A stretch of 64,000 nt of DNA from Hymenolepis diminuta (lineage: Eukaryota > Platyhelminthes > Cestoda > Cyclophyllidea > Hymenolepididae), in assembly GCA_900708905.1 (NCBI GenBank), contig CAADRB010000119.1, positions 113,054 through 177,053 of the forward strand, written 5' to 3'. The notes beneath the pieces were generated by a model. That model was not told where the DNA came from. It made no database searches and saw only the letters and a list, made by a program, of their open reading frames with translations. Of the stretch, positions 24,472 to 35,046 are shown in pieces. The position numbers and the translations under genes were made by a program. How positions within the stretch are numbered: the stretch's first letter is position 1; every line of letters starts with the position of its first letter.

Positions 24472-27147
24472 ATGTCTATTCAGCCTACTTACGACTCCAC
24501 TTTGGTGAGTTATTAAAGTTCGGCTACTTATTTCTGAATTTTAGTAGCATTGTTTGTTTAATTTCAATTTTCTTGTAGGCACAACTGGGAGCTTTCTTGA
24601 AGGCTAAAAGTCCATTGGCTGTAGAAAACGCCTTTACAACTCTTTCAAACAGTATAAAATATGTGGATTACTGTGCGCATTTAATTCGTTGTCTTCAGTC
24701 AACGATAAATGATGCAAATTTTGACAAAATTGAGGTAAAATTTACTTTCTCATCTTGCTTAAATACGCGCTAAATAAACATATCGATTAATAAAACGTTA
24801 AATGTTCTAGGTTGCCACTTTCTTTAGCCGAGTAATTCGACTTCTCAAGTGTCTTGTGCCAATGAAAATGAAACCTGAATTTATGGGCGAGAAACCACCA
24901 GGTTTGTTTGATTTCATTTCATACGGGTTAGCTTTTATCTTAAATAATTTATAAAATGTCTGTTTTGTATTTGTCTTTCCAGCAAAGTCGGAGCAGGCGA
25001 AACGAGTGAAAATATCGGCTCTGCGTCATGCACTTACACGGACCTGGGGAAAACTTCTTGAGAAAGGGGTAAGGGGGTGTTACATCATAAGTGTAGCAAT
25101 TTTTGGAAGACTTCTATGAACAAATTGATAGCCGGCAAAGTGAAATATTTTCGAAACTCTTGAAAAAATTAATAAATAATAGTAACCAAAGGTATTTTTG
25201 TCAGGCACTAGGTTTTTCGATTGCTTTTTTTCAATAATGGTGCCTTTGAATAGTCTCCTCTTCTAATCAGTCCCATAATCTACAGTTACGCATAGGTCGA
25301 TTTACTTACTATATGGGTCTTAGTGACGGTGACCAGAGTATAGCTCGGTGACTGCGTACCTTTTTATCGGCAGCGGTATGGCTCATTATTGGTATTATAT
25401 TTTACATAACATTATCTCGAGTGCGTTTGTGCGAAAGTGTCTATTTCCAGTTCATTGAATCCTTATCTACGTTTAGCAATTGCTTCTAAGAGGATGTTTT
25501 AGCTTGATCAGTTACAAATTTGGTATAAGTTGACTCCGTTTGGTTGTGAGGAATTCTGCTACCTCTCCTTTTTGTAAGGTTTTATATACATAAAATCGAA
25601 GAAAAGTATTTAGGTGGAACACATGACTTGGTCTTTAAGGCGATGTTGACGATGATTATGTCTTGCTGGTCTCAAACTGTATTTGGACTGGTAATATAAC
25701 ATTGATTAGTAGCTGATATTTTTCAGATTCTCATTATGGCATTATTTAGTGTTTTATGGGGTGATACTGCAGCTACAGCTGCTCAGCCTCAATAGGAAGA
25801 AGGCATTATTAAGAATTTTCGGGTGTTTTGGCATCATTCTCAAGCATGATAGAATAGTAATCGAATATTTCGTGCTCGAATTGGAAATTCTGTTCAGGGC
25901 ATCGAAATATATGATTCTCCTTCCTCTCATCTTACTATAATCTTTTCTCTAAAAATAGGTCAACTGATGGGAAAAATGTGGCACATACTCCGATTCGCTC
26001 AAGAATTCAAGTTGAAAGGGCGTTTATTTAGGTATGATTGATTCGAAGTAGAATTTGATTGTTTTTTTTATTTTTCAGCTTTCAGACGACCTTATGCTTG
26101 AGGCTCTAGTCACCCTCGGTGACGATCAAATAGAGAAGATGATAGATACAGCCCAATTGCTCGGGCCCTACATTACGCTCATTTTCGATCCACCAGCCAA
26201 CTCGAATGCTGCTTCGTTTCCCTCATGGTCTCGTGCCGTGACCCGTGCTCTTCTCAAGGTCATTCACACAGGAGGTCTCAATTATGATCGTCTCTACCTC
26301 CGCCTCTACGCTCTCTTGGGCGAAGATCTTTTGATCTGTCCCTATGCAGATCGTTTTCTACTTGATTTGGATGTATACCTAACATCAATGTTAGTTGGAG
26401 ATTTCCAACCGAGTTTACTTAAATTGACATAAGTAGTATTGACATTTCTGATCTCTTATAGACATGTCCCTGCAGGATGGTTGTCAGCTTTCTCAAAGCG
26501 TCTGATCCAGCTAAGCCTGATTGGAACAGCCCCGCTATCAATTATGTCAGCTTTGATTACAGTCGGTGGCAATGTTCTGATCCGTCATCCTCCTTGTCGT
26601 GTTCTCATCGATCGGAGTAGTGGTCTGGAGGAAAGTGTAAGCTGATTAACTACTTAATTATTCTTCGGTAGCTTAGAGTAAATCAATTGAGTTTTTCGCC
26701 CTATAGACATCTACAACTACAGAATGTGGTCCAGGTGGAGATCCTTATGTCTATCATCCTGGAGATCTGGCGCGTGATGCTTCGGATGCTCTTGCTAGTA
26801 GTCTGTGGGAGTTAATCTGCCTGGAATGCCATTATCAAGCAGATATCGCCAATCTTGCCAACCGTATTCGTCACATCGCCTCAGATAACGGCATGAACCT
26901 TCTTCCTGATGTTAAAAATCAAGTTGAGTCTGGCAAACAGGTATGTGTCGTGCCTGCTATTTGTTTTTTATTCAAATAATTAGTCTTAACTAGGTATTCT
27001 TATTTGGCTTTATAGCTGCAGAATGTCGTGGATCGAGCTTCAAGACAGTACATGTCAGTGTTGGAGATGACTAACGCTCGAATGCCGAGTCTTACGGCTC
27101 TTGAAGGATGGTTTGTGGGTACTGAAATTTCCCAAGCTATGGTCTAA
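24472..27147 (+). CDS. NOC4L: NOC4L, nucleolar complex protein 4
   Basis: NOC4 works with NOP14 in the nucleolus in maturation and export of the 40S ribosomal subunit. Eight exons: 24472-24504, 24579-24734, 24811-24901, 24983-25068, 26079-26389, 26462-26636, 26707-26940 and 27016-27147, in consistent phases, 405 residues (human: 516). The C-terminal CBF/Noc4 domain is clear: DRLYLRLYALLG, then HVPAGWLSAFSKRL, then LIRHPPCRVLIDR, then SSLWELICLECHY, each matching the family in order. The N-terminal 90 residues are poorly conserved. The 1,010-nt intron between exons 4 and 5 is out of proportion, and a missed exon there could explain part of the shorter length. The ATG directly follows a TTTAG acceptor. 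Confidence 0.9.
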
Positions 27148-27277
27148 ATGGTCGCCCTTGGTATTTGTGAATACTGTAAAGATCCCTATCTCTGACTAAT
27201 ACAAAAAAATGTCTGAATTGCTACCTTGATATACTTCCATCAAAAGAAATTTCATTTTCAGTCAAGCATACTGTGCA

Positions 27278-27283
27278 ATTAAA
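27278..27283 (+). terminator. Poly(A) signal variant for NOC4L
   Basis: ATTAAA 131 nt after the NOC4L stop, a common weaker variant. No AATAAA is closer. Confidence 0.4.
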
Positions 27284-27474
27284 GATTACAATTTTGGGAG
27301 AATAAGTTAGAATTTGCCATTAGAACGAGAAATTTACTTTTTAAGGAATCGGGGGTTTTTTCCTAATAGTTATGGAGCCATTTGAAGTCGGGTTGTGCTG
27401 TCTTAGGATAGAGTTACTTACGAAATCGAGGACGATAGCGCCTCTTGTTACATCACAGAAGTTCAATAGGTGAA

Positions 27475-27530
27475 AAGTGGTTATGGTGCACGTCTGCCAA
27501 GTCAGAGGTTACAGGGTTGGTTTTCATGAA
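27475..27530 (+). repeat. tRNA-derived SINE-like sequence, copy 2
   Basis: Shares GTGCACGTCTG, an AA(G/A)TCAGAGGT word and the box spacing with 15023-15071, but both pol III boxes are eroded. It is a decayed relative on the same strand. Confidence 0.4.
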
Positions 27531-27559
27531 TGTAAATCCGGTGATATGGATGACCGACA

Positions 27560-28981
27560 GCGCTGGTAAGTTGAGATAAAAAAGAGGGTTGGTAGATTGC
27601 GAGTTTCTCATTACGTTGGCTCTAGGTTACGGATCATTTACGTAAATCAAAGGCTAAAGTCACCTTAATGGATTTGCCATGCTTTTCTATTGATCGTATA
27701 CGCAGAGGTAATTAGTGTGGGAGGATAGGAAATGACCAATATCGTTATGAAACTGTGATGTGTTAGATTTATTGTCTATAGCTGTATGAACAAGTGCATT
27801 ACACTGAATGTAGCAGAAAATCAAGAGCACAATTGTTACATATCTAATCAGCACAAATACGTATACAGACAATACATCACAATATTGTAGAACGCATGGT
27901 GACACGTTCAGAAAAGCATTTCATGACATAGCAGGCATGAAAAAAATATTTTTTTATGTCTGACAGTTTGGTAAAGCATGGAATAGTTTCATTTTTGAAT
28001 AAATACGGGTGTGTTTGAGTTCATTATTAACAGGTGTGACTTAATCTTGCCAATATTAGGACACCTACACCAGATTCCGACCCAGGTAAATCATATCTGC
28101 ATTTGTTCAAAGTTAAGTGCCCATAGATGAGTGCGGTTAATTTGGCTATAAATGTTTAGATACGTGATAAGATGCAGGTGACAATAAATTATCGGATCAA
28201 TGACTAGAGGCCAGTTTTCAAACCGTGAGCCCAATATATTTTAACTAACTAAAGGTTGACAAGTTTATAAGTACAACGCAGAGCATAATTAAATTAGGAA
28301 TAAATTCATAGTCAAACATACAATCTCCTATGATCCGCTCTTCTCCATAGGATATCCTAACCGACTCTTATATCCCCTAAGGCATTGCGCTAAATAAAAA
28401 TAGAACGCGACAGTACCACAGTAAACAACAAGCCAGACCGCAGTTTTTATCCGTAATGTTGATAAATTAGTTCGAACAAGAGGGAATTAAAAGAAGGGAT
28501 GATGAAAAGGTAGAAAACAATACTTCGTATATGAATTTTTCGGGAAAAATATGACTTTTTAGTATGTTGTATGATCACTGTGTATTATGTATGCAAAATC
28601 AATATGAGAGCTGCATCAATAAACTCCTTCCCGCAAAATAAACAAAATATCTGAAAGTCAGAAATGATGATGTAAAACAAAAAACTCCATGCAAATTATT
28701 TGTATAAAACTAACGGTCCCAAATTAATATTATGCATTAGGTGGTATCAAACATTAAGCAATTTCGATTATAACAAGGATTTCTTATTAATCTTCAGATT
28801 TAAAGCATTAAAACTTTTAAATGAAACAAAGCCATAAAAATTTTCCATTACGGGTCCGAAAATCCTTGTAAAAGTAAGTGTTTTAAGAAAGAGTCAATGA
28901 AAGTTGTTTTAATTGACATTGATTCCGCAGAAGTTTCGTTCGTGCCAGTGGTATTGAAGCTCCAAAATCGAATTCTCCGTT
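27560..28981. other. NOC4L to E2F intergenic region
   Basis: Same-strand neighbours are 1.8 kb apart. No exon, RNA gene or clear promoter element is recognisable. The last 200 nt should contain the E2F promoter. Confidence 0.4.
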
Positions 28982-29984
28982 ATGTATCCAAATCAAGGCT
29001 TAATGTTTAGCGACTTTCAGTTGGAATCTCAACCATATCGTGATTTAAATCGCCACGAAAAAAGTCTTGGACTTCTTACTGAAAAATTCGTCCAGCTTCT
29101 TAAAGAAGCACCAGATGGAATTTTGGACTTGAAATTGGCTGCCGACTTTCTTGCTGTTCGTCAAAAGCGCCGTATATACGACATTACAAACGTGCTAGAG
29201 GGCATTGGACTTATCGAAAAACGAACCAAAAATAGTATTCAGTGGAAGTATGTAAATATTTTAATGTGTTTTGCGAATTATTGCATCTTCTGATAATTCT
29301 TTTACTTTAGGGGAGGGAGCGCAGCTACAAATGGGCCAGATATTCAAGCCAGGTTGGATGAATTGCAAGCTGAAGTCGAATATTTGGAAAATCTCGAGAA
29401 GAAAGTGGATGAACATAGAGCTAAAGTTCTCCAATCTATTCGCAATGTTCAAGAGGACATCAATAGTGAACAGTATAGCTACATCACCTATCAGGATCTT
29501 TTAAGCGTATTTCACGACCGGGAGTTGCTAGTGATCCGTGCACCTGAGGGTACCCAACTGGATGCTCCTGTTCCGGAAAGTGGAATGGATCAATCAACGC
29601 ACTCCTTATTTTCTATGAAACGCTCCTATAAAACTGCTCCTGAATTCCAAATTCACCTCAAAAGTCCGTCTACTCCTATTGAAGCACTTCTTATTAATCC
29701 TGATGACGTACAAAATAAGACGAGAATATTACCTTCGAGTCAGACGATTTTCGAATCTAGGAGGCCAGGTCAACAAGGTAGCAGGGTATTTTCATGTGAC
29801 GATTATTTTGTTTGAATTGCTCACAGATTTTGTCATTGTTGTTTTAGATGAGTCAGCTTTCCCAAGCCCTCTGTTTCCTCTCAACCCACCTCCGGATTCT
29901 GGTGACTTTATATGCTATCTGGAAGCGAATGAAACCATTTCTGATCTCTTTGATGTCCCTAACAACGCTCCGACATCTTCATAG
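28982..29984 (+). CDS. E2F4: E2F transcription factor, E2F4/5 type
   Basis: A sequence-specific activator or repressor of cell-cycle genes that binds DNA as a heterodimer with DP and is held by pocket proteins. Three exons (28982-29247, 29311-29777, 29848-29984) join in frame to 289 residues; introns are 63 and 70 nt. The winged-helix DNA-binding domain (about residues 19-88) contains [18 protein letters not shown] with the E2F RRxYD motif. A coiled coil with [15 protein letters not shown] follows (about 100-130), then the marked box with TQLDAPVPE and FQIHLKS. The C-terminal pocket-binding and activation end has [12 protein letters not shown] and ISDLFDVP, which matches E2F4/E2F5 specifically. 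Lack of an N-terminal cyclin-binding extension also fits this class. E2F4 versus E2F5 cannot be separated; the symbol is for the class. Confidence 0.92.
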
Positions 29985-30018
29985 AAACCTTTTCTGATTG
30001 TATATTTATCCATTTTAT

Positions 30019-30024
30019 ATTAAA
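30019..30024 (+). terminator. Poly(A) signal for E2F
   Basis: ATTAAA 35 nt after the E2F stop codon. Confidence 0.5.
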
Positions 30025-30029
30025 GTATC

Positions 30030-31385
30030 ACTGTTTTTGTCTTATTTATTTATCATCCACTATTACTTCGCTTATTAGTTCTCCTAATTGCATGTCGGAG
30101 ATATGTGAACAAGCGGAGGTTATACGTAGTCTGGAATCGTACTAGAGTTAGGATTTGGAAGGCTGACATCCCCACGACTTCATTTGTGCTATTTTTAATC
30201 TAATAATAAAATACAAGGAAGTGTATTAATCACGGATTAGAGATGTACTATTTCAGCAATAAATGATAAAATTGCCTTTTGCTGAATGCACATTTGGTAA
30301 GGTATATGGGAATGCCGTAAAGATGAACAACATCTAGGTAATAGGAAAAGACCCTAAACTTATTGTTAGAGTGGGGGTGTTCCAAAACGTGATCGAAATA
30401 TTACAAAAAGTGGAAGGTTTATGGATCACCTTCTTTAGCCCTTGGTTGCAATCCGACGGTCTCTGCTACTTAATATGAAATTAAGGATCTTCAGAAAGGC
30501 TGAATAAGTAACAGCCAATAAATTATAAAACGAGAGGGAGTGAGAAAGCGTGGCACAGTGAATACTTGTTCGACTGATTGGGCGCCAGTGAAAGCGTAAT
30601 AAATTGGGATAAAGCAGGTAATCTTAGTGTTTAATTCTGGCTTCCAAATACCAATAAGGACCTAAATCTCACGTACTTGTGCTACAAATCTCAAACGGGA
30701 GCTCACTGATTTGTCCATAATTGCCTCACCAGAAACAAAAAAACTACGGTAGAGCAAAATATTTCGCTAATTAGCGGCTGCGGGATTGCAATGTGCACTA
30801 ACAGCAAAATCAAACATACCACGTCTAGGAAAACCTTTGCGATCTACACTTATGATTATTCTTCAGATGGTTGAAATACCACCTAAGCAGGCAAGAATAA
30901 ACGCAGTAGTAATCTGACTGACGACAAATAGTTACACGATCAGACGTGACAAAGGAGTGACTACTATTCAAGTAAAAAACACTTCTTTACCTACCTAGAT
31001 AACAAATCTAAATTCATAAAAATATCACCCGAACATTATTCGAATTTTTTCCCCTAAAGGAATAAAAATTCCACGTAGTCCGCAACAAAGTCTTCAAGAA
31101 GTAACGCGATAAATACAAACAATTTAAATCAGACTTCCTAAAATCATTTTTCACATATTCTCAGACATTGACAGAAAAAGACTCATAATGCTTAAAATGC
31201 TACAACCAAAATACTGTTAACAGTAGGACGCAAAATTTTGCAAATAGAAGACTAATGTATTAGCAGAAAATGGTTGTCCTACCCAGTTTGACAAGAATTG
31301 AGCCACCGCTACGCAAGAAAAGAACCATAATAAAAGTGACATAAAGCACCAAAAACAAATTATCAGGCAGTTATTTATATAAAAT
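30030..31385. other. Convergent intergenic region between E2F and NOP10
   Basis: The two flanking genes point toward each other. No recognisable exon or RNA gene; reading frames are short on both strands. Confidence 0.45.
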
Positions 31386-31389
31386 GCAA

Positions 31390-31395
31390 TTTATT
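31390..31395 (-). terminator. Poly(A) signal for NOP10
   Basis: AATAAA on the minus strand, 16 nt past the NOP10 stop at 31411, fitting a very short 3' untranslated region. Confidence 0.6.
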
Positions 31396-31410
31396 TGTCA
31401 AGCACAAGGT

Positions 31411-31710
31411 TCACTTCTCCTTTTCATCCAATTTTAAAAGATTGAAGCGCATCTTTGTTTGAAGCCGATATTGACTGAATTTGTCATCTGGAGAGAACCT
31501 GGCTGGATGTGCGGACTGAGTCGGAATACCATTATGCATAAGCTGAAATGGAAAACCTGTTTAACTGTATGGAGAAAGCGAGAAGTTATAAGTAATTGAA
31601 AGTAAAACAAAAATAGTAAAAACCTATTTTGACTTAAGAGGATAAACATTTTTACAAACCTTTAGAGTGTATACCCTCCTGCCATCCTCCAAGTAGTACC
31701 GCATCAACAT
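31411..31710 (-). CDS. NOP10: NOP10, H/ACA ribonucleoprotein subunit
   Basis: NOP10 is the small core protein of H/ACA snoRNPs, which pseudouridylate rRNA, and of telomerase RNP in many animals; it binds the dyskerin catalytic domain. Two exons, 31710-31660 and 31542-31411, separated by a 117-nt intron with donor GTTTGT and acceptor TTTCAG, give 60 residues (human: 64). Exon 1 encodes [17 protein letters not shown], matching the family start. Exon 2 encodes [17 protein letters not shown], the most conserved block. The tail [14 protein letters not shown] is basic-acidic. The zinc-type cysteines of archaeal NOP10 are absent, as is usual in eukaryotes. The exons are too short for standard frame calling. 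Confidence 0.92.
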
Positions 31711-34100
31711 TTTAAGCCGTGAATGCTGCAATGTCATACCTTCTGCAGGAAAATATACCACATTTAAAAATTCCAGATTATATTTATTATTATTAACAGA
31801 ATTTTAGAGGTATTTTCTGACATGAAATTTGCACGAATATTTTCTCAATATTTATTTGTTGTATAATATTGATCTTATCACCTCATAACTTTTTAAATTC
31901 AACTGGATACATAACAATTATACAATAATAAAAATCAACCCCGATCCAATGTAAATCAGAAATTTTATTGTCTATTAATTTTAAATGTGTTTGAAAGCTA
32001 TAATAATTTGAGATTTTACGGACAAAATATTAGTAGTGTTTTAGAATGGTATGCGTTATTTAACTGACCTAAGTCAGTACAGGTCAAGAAGATGACTAGA
32101 CTGGGACACTGATAACGCGTATAAAATAACTGAGCTGCATATAAGGCATTCCTTTACCTGTCGACAGTGGCATCATCTTTATATTTATAGCATCCTGAGC
32201 GGTTAAAGGAATAAATTATTGTTATATTCAGGAACATTACGAATATGACATGATATGGTAGACGCTATAGTAGGGTTATGAAAATGCAGCATAATGAAAA
32301 TTCTTAAAATGCCATAATAGATTGAATGGAGATGTTTTCTACCCTATTCATTTTATTACTGCTTGCATAATAACTGAATTTGTGCTAAAATGTCAAATCA
32401 GTCATTCCTATCATAAAAAATCCGACAGAAGCGTGAAGTTGTAAAGGTGCTGTTAAATTTACTCAGATGAACTACATTTTTGAATAATATTATCAGATAC
32501 ATAATTTAATATGAATATGTTCAACAAGATGTTTTTATATTAAGCATATGCTCTATCAAAAGTAAGCAATTAATAATCTAAGTTACATTATCTAGACGCA
32601 TAAATTAATCTATTTATTGTGTTGAAATACTGAATTTTGATAGACCTTGGCTGAAACTTATTCTGGATTTCGGTTATTTTACAATCTACCTGATAGACAG
32701 TATTGCTTAATTTATGCTCTATCAAGCATTTCTCTTCTTGAAACAAGCTTTAATAACTCTTAGGGGCTGGATAATTGAAACCATCTATTGCTGATTCTTA
32801 ATTAAATTATTTGTCTTCTGACGGCGAACACCTGTCCGTCACTTTCTTTTCTAACTTTGTTTGACTGTGTAAATCCCATTTCATACGCACCCCGATGAAT
32901 GCAAGTTTAAGGTCTCTCAATTTCATTTTGTGTCCCAAAATTCACTCCTTCTCACCCTATCTCAAATTTTCACAGCTATTAAACGATAGACATTAGTTTG
33001 CACTCAACTCTTGATATCCTGCTTTTAGGAAGGATTGTTTTCTGCTGTTTGAAATGAATAGTAATTTAATCCGATGCTCTTAGCTTCTACCATTTAGCAC
33101 TAAATCCTTTGGCTCTTATAAACTAGTAATCTTGGTTTCCAGTACAACAAACTATTTTTTCAACAATATTTTAACACTGAGAACCTAACGTTCATATTTC
33201 TAATGAAAAATTACATATAATAGATTAATGTTTCTCCAAGATCTTATGATAATTTTAACTTTAATGATTTCGATTTATAGCTTCCAGTTAATGCTCTTGT
33301 ATACATATTTCACACTTATGCCAATTATTTTGTCCTCATTATTAATGATGGCTATTAACAAAATGCTAGATATTCAAATGCTAGATAATGAATAACTAAT
33401 GTAAATATGTCAACAATAAATACCTTGAGTGTCTGAATGTGAATATGAGTATTTGCATAAATATCCCACATTTCACATTGTCTGAGTAAACACACGCAGT
33501 CGTTATTTATGCAGCTTGCAAAATTATCCTAAGGACTGAACGAACCTGCCTGCATGCATTAGATTGCGAAAGGCTAGTACGTACTTTGACGCATCAATTC
33601 AGCGACGCACTTTTAATATATACAAAATTCTGCCCTCATTTAAACAGGAAAATTTGATTTTCCCTATTTGAATAATCAGCTTAACCAGTAAGCTAGTGTT
33701 TTATTAATTTAAATATGCACGTTCAATATCACCAGCAACATATAATATACCACCACATTGCATTAAGTTTTATCAGGTAAATTTGATCGAGATAGAATTT
33801 CAATAGTTTAACTCTTAATAGGATATGTTCGGAGTTAACTTTTTAGTAGTTTTTTGTCAATTGATCAAAAATTTATATGCAACTCAATTTGCTATTGACA
33901 TATTATTGTCTCAAAGACCATCATGGTGGAAAACACTTGAAAATATTTAGTTCAGTCAGAACTTTGAAGGCGACTGAGTGAAATTTTCACTGGATATCAG
34001 ATTTCAACAATGAATTCTTGCAATAGTTTGTATGTTCTTAATCTCGCATTCCAAAAACCACTTCTTCCACTCGAAAGCAATGATGTTCAGAAAGTAACTG
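31711..34100. other. Gene-free, strongly AT-rich stretch
   Basis: Includes the NOP10 upstream region. No exon or RNA gene recognised on either strand; frames are rarely longer than 40 codons. Confidence 0.45.
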
Positions 34101-34102
34101 CT

Positions 34103-34425
34103 GTAGCCAGCAGATGTCTGTCAACACCTTGCGATTATAAGTGATTGACTGGCGGTAAGATCTCCACTACGGTTTCCACAGGTGGTCCCGCTGTGTGTTT
34201 GTTCATTCGCACATAGATACCTAAACAGATGTCGATCACGCCGAGACACCGACGACGAGACATGACTGACGTCTAACAAAGAAATGTTTTGTATATAAAC
34301 CTAAATTACTGATTAATAAACTGGGGTGGCTTACCGGCCACCTCCGAACTGATCTGGTGACATGGGTGGGTTGACTTATTTCATCTATTCCTTCTATTCG
34401 ATCGATGTGGCCTCAATAGATAGTT
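34103..34425 (-). repeat. Dispersed repeat family R1, copy B (inverted)
   Basis: Reverse-complement match to 17095-17420 over its full length with a few indels. Both ends agree: CATCTGCTGG at one end and CCACATCGATCGAAT at the other, which suggests a discrete unit of about 325 nt. There is no clear terminal inverted repeat and no target duplication could be confirmed. Confidence 0.75.
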
Positions 34426-35046
34426 CATCGTTATTACAGTAACTTTCCAATACTGTACATTTTATTAAATTCACAGCTTTTATAAGTCAACCTATCGTAG
34501 TTTATTTATAATGGTAAATAATACAGTACTCCATAGTGGTCATTTGTAAAGTTAGTCTCCTCCGCGCTGTTGTAATACTGAGAAGTTCAGTTTTTGCCAT
34601 TATGATCTATCTGTTCACTATATATATATATATATGCAAACAAGTCGTTTTCAAATTCCTGATGTTCGGAAATCAAAATGCCCTCGAATGGACAACAGTC
34701 TTTCCTCATCTTTGTAAAAATTGCTCAATGACTAACTAAATTTACAACCTATAGACATTCGGTTTTTACTTTACTTTTTATCGTTTGCTCAAATTTAGCA
34801 TACTAATGATCCAAATGCATCAAAAAATAGCTAGTTTACTTCAGTAATAAAAACTTATTGATGCATCTTATTCAGGCCAAATTGAAACATAACTCAGAAC
34901 AAATTAAATTCCATGTGAAATGTCGAATTAAAAATGTAGTTAATGCTACCGTCATTTTGGCATTTACACAGGTACTCTGAAAATCTGATATAAGACCATT
35001 AGAGTAGAAAATGGGGAATAAGACATAATTTTGGATAGACTTAATA
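34426..35046. other. 3' flank of the channel-subunit gene with a TA microsatellite
   Basis: Holds a (TA)n run at 34619-34635. No exon is recognised, and there is no canonical poly(A) signal just past the stop at 35047. Confidence 0.4.
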
